Positions 1 to 5,040 of a stretch of 9,604 bases of DNA are shown piece after piece. The translations under genes were made by a program, and so were the position numbers. Source of the stretch: Candidatus Peribacter sp. UBA2144 (GTDB lineage Bacteria; Patescibacteriota; Gracilibacteria; Peribacterales; Peribacteraceae); NCBI GenBank assembly GCA_002328295.1, contig DCXE01000006.1:1-9604 (forward strand). Direction: 5' to 3'. The notes below the pieces were generated by a model, which was not told the origin of the DNA, did no database searches, and saw only the letters and a program-made list of their open reading frames with translations. Positions within the stretch are counted from its first letter, which is position 1. Each line of letters opens with the position of its first letter.

Positions 1-286
1 GTGCTGCGAATCCAGCTGATATGGGTCCGAAAAGAGGCAGGATCATAGGTTCCGGTCTGTCTTCCATTGGAACCAAATCAATTATCTTGATTCTTCCCTT
101 TGGATCCTTCTCTATCTGCCCTTCGCGAACCAAAGCGTTCACGACTTTTGCAACAGCGTTCTTTGATCGAACGCCGAATGCGAGAGCAAGATCGGACAAA
201 GAAGGGGAGTATCCTCTCTTTGTTTGAAATTCCTTTATGTAATTGAGTACTGTCCGCTGATGCGGAGTAAGTGTGGCGGTAGGCAT
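1..286 (-). CDS. lexA: LexA-type SOS repressor, N-terminal 95 residues (cut by left edge)
   Basis: LexA represses DNA-damage genes and is inactivated when RecA filaments stimulate its self-cleavage. The visible part holds the winged-helix DNA-binding domain: LTPHQRTVLNYIKEF (about 6-20), RGYSPSLSDLALAFGV (24-39), a recognition helix SKNAVAKVVNAL (41-52) and a wing REGQIEKDPKGRIKI (54-68). A linker leads to LPLFGPISAGFAA (83-95). Ala91-Gly92 sits where LexA proteins carry the Ala-Gly self-cleavage bond (A84-G85 in E. coli). The Ser/Lys protease domain lies beyond the window. The ATG start is chosen because AAGGAG (298-303) lies 11 nt upstream and the family's N-terminus begins here. A different frame is also open across this region but has no family resemblance. 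A UmuD-like or phage-type repressor of the same superfamily is the alternative, but the HTH spacing and linker fit LexA best. Confidence 0.9.
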   Translation of the reverse strand, partial: MPTATLTPHQRTVLNYIKEFQTKRGYSPSLSDLALAFGVRSKNAVAKVVNALVREGQIEKDPKGRIKIIDLVPMEDRPEPMILPLFGPISAGFAA

Positions 287-290
287 GATG

Positions 291-325
291 GCGGGTTCTC
301 CTTCGCAAGCTACGGAGAATCCCGC
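291..325 (-). promoter_or_regulatory. Hairpin covering the lexA ribosome binding site
   Basis: On the minus strand GCGGGATTCTCC (314-325) pairs with GGAGAACCCGC (291-301): 11 base pairs with one bulged A around a 12-nt loop (302-313). The GGAG of the lexA Shine-Dalgarno AAGGAG lies inside the 3' arm, and the start codon follows 4 nt after the stem. No T-run follows, so it does not look like an intrinsic terminator. The pairing is seen directly; a role in limiting lexA translation is inference. Confidence 0.6.
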
Positions 326-359
326 AGTTCACGAATTGGGAGGTTAAGAGACGTTTAAT

Positions 360-388
360 ATATTAGGTGTACGAACGTGCACAGTCAA
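360..388 (-). promoter_or_regulatory. lexA promoter with palindromic operator in the spacer
   Basis: On the minus strand TTGACT (383-388) and TAATAT (360-365) are separated by exactly 17 bp, a good sigma70-type match. The spacer contains a 16-bp near-palindrome, GTGCACGTTCGTACAC (367-382), in which 6 of 8 base pairs are symmetric. Transcription would start near 353, giving a leader of about 65 nt. LexA genes are normally autoregulated, so this palindrome is the natural candidate SOS box of this organism. It matches neither the E. coli CTGT-N8-ACAG box nor exactly the Bacillus GAAC-N4-GTTC box. The operator assignment is inference. Confidence 0.65.
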
Positions 389-424
389 TAGGCGATCATG
401 ATGACAACATGCGCAATTAGTGTA

Positions 425-1360
425 TTACTTTTTATCCTTATCTTTGCCATCCTCCTCATCAATCTCAATAATATCCAATTCCTTCAATTTACTAAGTTCC
501 ATGTAAGTAATTGTCCAGATGGTTTGTTTGAATACAGCAAGGTAAGCAAAGAAGTAGCTGGCAATGCCAACTAGTATCAATCCAAGAATTGCGGCTGTTG
601 TGTAACTTATGAAAGGTGGCAGGAACATAGTCAGCAGGAATCCGATTCCGATCACTATTCCAGGTATCAATATCACCATTATCAAGTTCAGAATAACTCT
701 AAGAACTATCACAAAGAACAAAAGCAGAAGGAAGATAACTTGCCCCAAGTAACTGACTACAAGTTTAAAGCTATTTTTTAGCGACCCCCCAATCCCGAGT
801 TTTTTGATAACTACTGCTTCCTCGGCAAAAATACAGAAGAATCGAATAATAAGTGATGAGACATAAAAGAACAGCAGCATGCCGATCGCAAGCGGCGCAA
901 TTCCTCCCGCATATCTAAGCAATAATGAAATAATTGTAACAACAACTGTAATTCTTCCCAAGAAAAATATTTCATGTACCGCAAAAATCGGGAAGAAGTT
1001 GTAGATCGCGAGAACCAGGCCGCCCTTAACCTCTTCTCCTTTGTGCTTCTTTGCTGCAAGCCCGATTATCGCGCCGCGTGCAAGATGTGGGAAGAGCCAT
1101 TCAATCATGATTAGGATTATTAGGGTAATTATGAAAGTAATAAAGAACCACATCGGAACATATTTCATCAGTGTTGCCTCAACGGTGAAAAAGCCGATAG
1201 GATCGCCTTGAAGATACGATATTAAAAACCAAACCTGATAGATCAGAAGCTTTATATTCAAAAGTGTTTCTGCGACTGCGGCGGCATATCCCCAGCGGCG
1301 AATCTGGCTCTCCTGCTTGGTAATGGCCCAGGCCTTAGCAATTATTTCACGTGGTGTCAT
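425..1360 (-). CDS. Polytopic membrane protein of unknown function
   Basis: I do not recognise a named family with certainty. The 311-residue protein has about six hydrophobic segments, near residues 33-50, 70-90, 114-134, 137-178 (probably two spans), 200-246 and 250-278. Its C-terminus is highly charged (EIDEEDGKDKDKK) and probably cytoplasmic. The motif FAEEAVVIKKLGIGGSLKNSFKLV (178-201), a short amphipathic loop before a membrane span, and the ending YLAVFKQTIWTITYMELSKL recall integral-membrane families such as the glycerophosphodiesterase membrane-domain/YciC-like group. No catalytic residues are evident. Its ATG overlaps the TGA of the upstream LCP gene in an ATGA overlap (1357-1360), so the two are almost surely co-transcribed and translationally coupled. 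That suggests an envelope-related role. No Shine-Dalgarno is visible. No clear terminator is seen in the 36 nt before the lexA promoter. Confidence 0.75.
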   Translation of the reverse strand: MTPREIIAKAWAITKQESQIRRWGYAAAVAETLLNIKLLIYQVWFLISYLQGDPIGFFTVEATLMKYVPMWFFITFIITLIILIMIEWLFPHLARGAIIGLAAKKHKGEEVKGGLVLAIYNFFPIFAVHEIFFLGRITVVVTIISLLLRYAGGIAPLAIGMLLFFYVSSLIIRFFCIFAEEAVVIKKLGIGGSLKNSFKLVVSYLGQVIFLLLLFFVIVLRVILNLIMVILIPGIVIGIGFLLTMFLPPFISYTTAAILGLILVGIASYFFAYLAVFKQTIWTITYMELSKLKELDIIEIDEEDGKDKDKK

Positions 1361-2886
1361 TCAGTGAATATGTAAGATTGAAGAGGTTTATATAAATAAT
1401 CTTTGCCAATTACGATCGTTAGTTCCCTAACTTCATCGGTCGGAAGTTCGGTAGGGATATCACTTGGATTCATATTGAGCAAGCTGGCAAAGAAGCTCTT
1501 AATTTTTTCGTCGGAGGAACTTGCAATCGATTGCTCTTGCTTTGGCATTGAGGCATTAGCAATAACATCAACGGGGAATCCGTATCTTGTCAGCTCTGTA
1601 GCCAGTTTTCGTGCATGGCCAGACGGTGCTCCGGCGTTCAGAACGGATACGGTTGGCTTAGCCAGATAAATATCTCGTGATTCAAACAAAAGCTTCCTTA
1701 AACCTCGAATCTGTTTCCATGTAACTGGAAATTCAGGAATAGAAACAGGGAGAAGCACAGCAGCTCCATCAAACAAATTGCGAGGAGGGGTGTAGAGGAA
1801 TCCTCCCGGTTCAATGAAACTATCATAAAGCGCATTACGATCGCTTAATTGCATTGTGACCACATTATTAGGGTCCATATCAGTCGCATATGAAAGCAAT
1901 CCAACCAATTCCCTTAGAGCGAATGTAGTTTCCACGTTATTCGCATAAATCTTCATAAAATTCACGATTGTACCGGACTTCTTGTGGAATCCAGTCTCCT
2001 TCGCTTTGGTCCCCATTGCTTTTATAAGTTGTTGTTGTCGAGCCGATCGACCGAAGTCGCTTGTGGTGGATCTGCTTCTCGCGTACTTAAGCGCAGTTTT
2101 ACCATCCAAATGATTCGGACCCTTTCGGATTTCGAATGGTTCATATCCAAAGTTTTCATCAGGGTATTCATTATCGATAATGTCGTACGGAACTTCTATA
2201 TCCAAGCCTCCAAGTTCATCTACTGCTTGTTCGAAGGCAGTAAAGTCTATTTTTATGACTCCATGAATCGGCATTTCCAGAATTCTGCCAATCTCTGCAC
2301 CAAGTTCCTTAAGAGCTTCAAGCGATGAATCATCTCTGCTCAGTTCCTTCATATACCTCAGATATCCTTTGTAATCCCGATAGAAAGTATTCAACTTCCC
2401 TTTGCCCATTTTCTCTGTATTCAGGAAATACAAATCTCTTGGGAATGACAGAAGAACTATACTCTTTGTATCAAGAGGGTCGACACTTGCGACCATTATT
2501 GAATCAGTCAAATCTTTACCATCATGCTCAACAGTTCCTTGTCCCATCAGCAATATATTTGTGAATCCATTTTGGTCAACAGGAGGAGGAGTACCTGCCA
2601 TTGATGTGAGTTGCGAAAAGCTTAGGATCCTCACAGAAAATAGTGCGCCGCTTAACAAGTTCAGGATGAAGAGGGCAACTAAAATCGAAATCAATATCAG
2701 TAACAGCTTTTTCATAAACTGAATGCGTTTCTTGGCTTTTTTGGATTTCGTAGAACGCTTCTTCCAATCCTCATACCAGTGGAATAGGGGGCGGCCGAAT
2801 TCTAGAGTATTCAGAGCAACGGATTTCCAAGGAAACCCTTTGCGCCGCCTTTTCTTGTCGTCAATTTTGCGGACCGTGAAGGACAT
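1357..2886 (-). CDS. LytR-CpsA-Psr (LCP) family protein with LytR_C domain
   Basis: LCP proteins transfer undecaprenyl-phosphate-linked glycopolymers to peptidoglycan or other surface acceptors on the outer face of the membrane. The 509-residue protein has a basic cytoplasmic N-terminus (1-58, with KKRRRK and KKAKKR), one membrane anchor (about 59-84) and an extracellular LCP domain (about 105-300). Expected polyprenyl-phosphate and Mg-binding residues are present: D128 in LTDSIMVAS, R150-D151 in SFPRDLY, K164 in GKLN, and R270, R272, D277 and R280 in YARSRSTTSDFGRSARQQQ. A C-terminal LytR_C domain (about 411-500) begins PTVSVLNAGAPSGHARKLA. The protein should be membrane-anchored. The start chosen leaves a 46-nt gap from rplL; no Shine-Dalgarno is visible, and an internal ATG at residue 58, just before the anchor, is the alternative. 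It overlaps the next gene by 4 nt. Confidence 0.9.
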   Translation of the reverse strand: MSFTVRKIDDKKRRRKGFPWKSVALNTLEFGRPLFHWYEDWKKRSTKSKKAKKRIQFMKKLLLILISILVALFILNLLSGALFSVRILSFSQLTSMAGTPPPVDQNGFTNILLMGQGTVEHDGKDLTDSIMVASVDPLDTKSIVLLSFPRDLYFLNTEKMGKGKLNTFYRDYKGYLRYMKELSRDDSSLEALKELGAEIGRILEMPIHGVIKIDFTAFEQAVDELGGLDIEVPYDIIDNEYPDENFGYEPFEIRKGPNHLDGKTALKYARSRSTTSDFGRSARQQQLIKAMGTKAKETGFHKKSGTIVNFMKIYANNVETTFALRELVGLLSYATDMDPNNVVTMQLSDRNALYDSFIEPGGFLYTPPRNLFDGAAVLLPVSIPEFPVTWKQIRGLRKLLFESRDIYLAKPTVSVLNAGAPSGHARKLATELTRYGFPVDVIANASMPKQEQSIASSSDEKIKSFFASLLNMNPSDIPTELPTDEVRELTIVIGKDYLYKPLQSYIFTE

Positions 2887-2932
2887 TGGAGGTAGTTTAG
2901 CAGAGAAACGGAAATTAAGAATGGAAAAAGAC

Positions 2933-3361
2933 TTACTTCAAAGTCACCTTTGCACCTGCTTCTTCCAGCTTCTTCTTCATTTCTTCGGCTTCTGCTGTTG
3001 GGACGGCTTCCTTAATAACCTTAGGTGCTCCGTCGACCATTGCCTTTGCTTCGCCAAGAGCAAGTCCGGTAATTGTGCGTACAACCTTGATCACAGCGAT
3101 TTTCTGGTCGCCTGATTCTGTGAGCTCGACATTGTAAGCGGCTTTTTCTTCAGCGGCTTCGCCTCCGGCTTCGCCGTCTCCAGGTGCTCCGCCTGCTGCA
3201 ACTGCAACAGGAGCAGCGGCCGAGATGCCGTACTCTTGCTCCATGAATTTTACGACGTTATTTAGCTGTACCACGTTAAGTTTTTCGAGGGCATCGATTA
3301 CTGCCTTCTCTTCTTTGGAGAGGGACACTGCGTCCTTCATTGCTGCTGCATCGTCAGCCAT
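2933..3361 (-). CDS. rplL: 50S ribosomal protein L7/L12
   Basis: L7/L12 forms the flexible multimeric ribosomal stalk that recruits and stimulates translational GTPases. The N-terminal dimerisation domain (about 14-48, EKAVIDALEKLNVVQLNNVVKFM) is followed by an Ala/Gly/Glu hinge (about 48-73). The C-terminal factor-binding domain (about 74-142) carries the conserved KIAVIKVVRTITGLALGEAKAMVDGAPKVIKE and EEAGAKVTLK signatures. At 142 residues it is some 15-20 longer than typical, because of an N-terminal extension of about 10 residues and a long Gly/Glu-rich hinge. It follows rplJ after 40 nt made largely of heptamer repeats, so it should share the L10-leader control. No Shine-Dalgarno precedes the ATG. 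Confidence 0.97.
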   Translation of the reverse strand: MADDAAAMKDAVSLSKEEKAVIDALEKLNVVQLNNVVKFMEQEYGISAAAPVAVAAGGAPGDGEAGGEAAEEKAAYNVELTESGDQKIAVIKVVRTITGLALGEAKAMVDGAPKVIKEAVPTAEAEEMKKKLEEAGAKVTLK

Positions 3362-3375
3362 ATTAGTAGGGGGTA

Positions 3376-3403
3376 AAAAGTGAAAAGTTAAAAGTTAAAA
3401 GTT
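3376..3403 (+). repeat. Four tandem 7-bp repeats between rplJ and rplL
   Basis: The units are AAAAGTG (3376-3382) and then three AAAAGTT (3383-3403). On the transcribed minus strand each TAACTTT unit carries a TAA, and the 7-bp period puts these in all three frames (3402-3404, 3395-3397, 3388-3390). The first is the stop codon of rplJ. The array looks like a slippage-prone heptamer repeat; whether it has a function is unknown. Confidence 0.8.
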
Positions 3404-4133
3404 ATTCTGATTCGGGTTCGGGATTTTCTGATGAGGAAGCAGAAGAATCAGAAGAAGCAGAGGATTCTTCTGTAGTGTTTTCTGATGTACCTTCCTCAGT
3501 TGTTGGTTTCTCCTCTTTAGACTCTTCTTCTTTCTCTGTTTCATCCTCTTTCTCTTTCTCTTTCTCTTTATCTTTATCTTCTGTTTCCTCTGTTTCCTCT
3601 GAAACCTCTGTTTCTTTTTGCTTGGCTAACTCACTCAGCGCGCGCGCAAATCCTCCCAATGGCGACCCGCACATTCCTGCAAAAGTAGTCAGAGGTGATC
3701 TGATCATGCTGGCGAATGTTGCAAGCAACTGTTCGCGCCCTGGCATCTTTGCAAGTTCTACTGCTTCTTCCTTTGTTAAAACTTTTCCATCAAAAATCCC
3801 GCCAAGAAGTTCTACTTGGCTATGGTCCTTTCCAAACTTGAATGCAACCTGAGCTCCGGAAAGGGGATCTGAGTAGCTGAATATCAAAGAAACAGGACCA
3901 TCGAGCAGGCTATCATCCAACTCGGGTATTTTTGTATCCTTTGCTGCAAGTTTGAGTAGAGTCTTTTTCGCAACCTTCATTTCGGCTTCCTCCTCCTTTA
4001 ATTTGGATCTAAGTTCGCTCACCTCGGCAACGCTCATTCCAATATAATGTGCGAACATAACAGACTCTGCTGACTGGAACTTATCCGTCAGGTCTTTTAT
4101 TTGGGCCTTCTTTTGATCCTTGGTGAGTGCCAT
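3402..4133 (-). CDS. rplJ: 50S ribosomal protein L10 with charged C-terminal extension
   Basis: L10 anchors L7/L12 dimers to 23S rRNA at the stalk base and, as the L10-L12 complex, represses its own mRNA. Residues 1-173 form a normal bacterial L10: TKDQKKAQIKDLTDKF, SVMFAHYIGMSVAEVSELR, AKKTLLKLAAKDT, DGPVSLIFSYSDPLSGAQ, ELLGGIFDGKVLT, and the L12-binding C-terminal helix region (about 133-173, ending GGFARALSELAKQKE). Residues 174-243 are an extra 70-residue tail, almost entirely Glu, Lys, Asp, Ser and Thr, ending SSENPEPESE. Bacterial L10 is usually about 165-180 residues and stops near the helix. Part of the tail is encoded by a hexamer microsatellite (3546-3580). The frame stays open to the TAA, so the tail is not a simple sequencing artefact. 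The start has no Shine-Dalgarno and lies just after the leader attenuator. Confidence 0.95.
   Translation of the reverse strand: MALTKDQKKAQIKDLTDKFQSAESVMFAHYIGMSVAEVSELRSKLKEEEAEMKVAKKTLLKLAAKDTKIPELDDSLLDGPVSLIFSYSDPLSGAQVAFKFGKDHSQVELLGGIFDGKVLTKEEAVELAKMPGREQLLATFASMIRSPLTTFAGMCGSPLGGFARALSELAKQKETEVSEETEETEDKDKEKEKEKEDETEKEEESKEEKPTTEEGTSENTTEESSASSDSSASSSENPEPESE
3546..3580 (+). repeat. Hexamer microsatellite inside rplJ tail
   Basis: Four perfect CTCTTT units (3546-3569) are followed by two ATCTTT-like units, the last incomplete. Read on the minus strand they encode (Lys-Glu)4 next to Lys-Asp repeats. A 6-bp period means that slippage changes tail length without shifting the frame, so length may vary between strains. 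Confidence 0.75.
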
Positions 4134-4145
4134 AGAATAATCAGA

Positions 4146-4185
4146 ATAAAAAATCGCTGGTTCCTTACGACCGGGAGACCAGCGA
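4146..4185 (-). terminator. Intrinsic terminator (attenuator) upstream of rplJ
   Basis: On the minus strand TCGCTGGT (4178-4185) pairs perfectly with ACCAGCGA (4154-4161) around a 16-nt loop, followed at once by six T (4148-4153) and then ATT. It lies inside the rplJ leader, 12 nt before the start codon. It therefore works as a conditional terminator and not as the end of an upstream gene. Confidence 0.85.
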
Positions 4186-4290
4186 GGCGCACGGCACGAA
4201 ACATTAAGCCGGAGCCAAACGGTCGATGCTGTGGGCCTCGGAGGGGCTTACAGAAGGACTGCGTCCAACTGCCCTCGGTCTTCGGTCGGA
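4146..4290 (-). ncRNA. Ribosomal protein L10 leader (cis-regulatory RNA)
   Basis: The roughly 145-nt untranslated leader before rplJ has the hallmarks of the L10 leader that binds the L10-L12 complex. These are CCGAAGACCG with GGGCAG near its 5' end (4269-4285), CTGTAAGCCCCTCCGAGG in the middle, a CTTAATG segment, and a final attenuator hairpin. A mutually exclusive pairing is visible: CGAGGC (4235-4240) is complementary to GCCTCG (4183-4188), which overlaps the 5' arm of the terminator. Excess free L10-L12 is expected to favour termination, tying stalk-protein synthesis to rRNA supply. The assignment rests on position and motif resemblance; I could not run a covariance model. Confidence 0.8.
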
Positions 4291-4295
4291 GATGA

Positions 4296-4323
4296 AGTTT
4301 ACTTAAGAAACCCAAGGTGTCAA
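4296..4323 (-). promoter_or_regulatory. Promoter of the rplJ-rplL operon
   Basis: On the minus strand a perfect TTGACA (4318-4323) is followed after 16 bp by TAAACT (4296-4301), a 4 of 6 match to the -10 box. Transcription would begin near 4289, just before the conserved L10 leader core. The downstream LCP and membrane protein genes may be read from it too, since no terminator is evident after rplL. Confidence 0.65.
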
Positions 4324-4375
4324 TTTTTCTGTTCGTTAAAAACTTGCGGATAATTGGAAAGATGTTTTGGATAAC

Positions 4376-4489
4376 GACCTCATCCCCCTGGCCCCCTTCT
4401 CCTGTGAGCAGGAGAAGGGGGAAATTTAAGAATATTTCCTTAAAAGCCCCCTCTCCTCCGCAGAGGAGAGGGGGCTTGGGGGTGAGGTC
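4376..4489. repeat. Three-hairpin palindromic element, copy 1 (short-loop form)
   Basis: Terminal inverted repeats GACCTCATCCCCC and its near-complement GGGGGTGAGGTC bound three hairpins. The first has 13-bp arms CCCCCTTCTCCTG / CAGGAGAAGGGGG (4392-4404 with 4409-4421, loop TGAG). The centre is an AT-rich stem TTTAAG / CTTAAA (4425-4430 with 4439-4444). The last has 13-bp arms GCCCCCTCTCCTC / GAGGAGAGGGGGC (4446-4458 with 4463-4475, loop CGCA). A second copy lies at 6983-7188 in the opposite orientation. No protein is encoded, so it resembles a miniature or REP/BIME-type element. It ends just before dtd and supplies a GAGGT (4484-4488) that could act as ribosome binding site. Confidence 0.85.
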
Positions 4490-4505
4490 ATGCTATCATG
4501 TGAAT

Positions 4506-4949
4506 ATGCGCCTTCTCCTCCAAAAAGTTACCTCCGCTTCGGTATCAGTTTCCGATTCAGTCGTCGGAGAAATTGGACAAGGTTACCTCCTATTCCTTGG
4601 AGTTATGGAGGGGGACTCCGAGAGTCAGGCTGACAAGTTAGCTGAAAAGGCAGTCAACTTAAGACTTTTCGATGGTGATAATGGGAAGATTAACGATCGA
4701 TCACTTTTGGACATCAGCGGTGAAGCGTTAGTCGTCTCTCAATTCACTTTGGCGGGAGATTTAAAGAAGGGGAATCGTCCTGATTACACAACGGCGGCGG
4801 ATCCGGCTTCAGCTGAAAAGTTATATGAGTACTTCATAGAAAAATTAAAATCACTTGGAGTTAAAAATGTTCAGGCGGGAGAATTTGGAGCTTACATGAA
4901 AGTTAGTTTAGAAAATGACGGACCGGTTACTTTGTGGCTGGAACGATAG
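4506..4949 (+). CDS. dtd: D-aminoacyl-tRNA deacylase (DTD)
   Basis: DTD hydrolyses D-amino acids, and glycine mischarged on tRNA-Ala, from tRNA in the cytoplasm. The 147-residue protein has the full family length. It opens with the typical MRLLLQKVTSASVSV, contains the catalytic-pocket motif SQFTLAGD (78-85; usual SQxT) and GNRPDY (89-94), and ends with the Gly-cisPro chirality filter NDGPVTLWLE (G139-P140). The usual (G/A)ADM before the last strand reads GAYM (Y130). The ATG is chosen because the mature family begins here. The frame is open upstream only through the repeat element. An in-frame GTG at 4500 is a possible alternative, with GAGGT 11 nt upstream. The gene is followed by an (p)ppGpp synthetase gene on the same strand; relA and dtd are also neighbours in Bacillus subtilis. 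Confidence 0.95.
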   Translation: MRLLLQKVTSASVSVSDSVVGEIGQGYLLFLGVMEGDSESQADKLAEKAVNLRLFDGDNGKINDRSLLDISGEALVVSQFTLAGDLKKGNRPDYTTAADPASAEKLYEYFIEKLKSLGVKNVQAGEFGAYMKVSLENDGPVTLWLER

Positions 4950-4956
4950 AGGATCT

Positions 4957-5029
4957 AAAAGATATAAATGATATAAAGGATCATCGTACATAAATCCTTT
5001 ATATCCTTTAAATCCTTTATATCTTTTGT
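4957..5029. repeat. AT-rich inverted repeat with 9-bp tandem units between dtd and relA
   Basis: An outer stem AAAAGATATAAA (4957-4968) pairs perfectly with TTTATATCTTTT (5016-5027). An inner stem GATATAAAGGAT (4970-4981) pairs perfectly with ATCCTTTATATC (4994-5005) around a 12-nt loop. The right arm is built of 9-bp units ATCCTTTAT, ATCCTTTAA, ATCCTTTAT and a degenerate fourth (4994-5029). It may weakly terminate dtd transcription or shape the relA leader, but it lacks the GC stem of an ordinary terminator. Its function is unknown. Confidence 0.75.
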
Positions 5030-5040
5030 AAGGAATATCC

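Noticed and set aside
78..332. An 84-residue Arg/Ser-rich open frame on the minus strand over the lexA start
   Set aside because: The overlapping frame starting at 286 has a clear LexA winged helix, a cleavage site and a ribosome binding site; the other frame is its shadow.
389..424. A terminator after the membrane protein gene
   Set aside because: Only very weak pairing and no T-run on the minus strand.
3475..3852. Ser/Phe-rich plus-strand frame opposite the rplJ tail
   Set aside because: It is the complement of the Glu/Lys-rich codons of L10 and has no features of its own.
4317..4505. Extending dtd upstream to a 210-residue protein
   Set aside because: The extra residues are translated from the hairpin element and the promoter region of rplJ; DTD proteins start at MRLLLQKV-like sequence.
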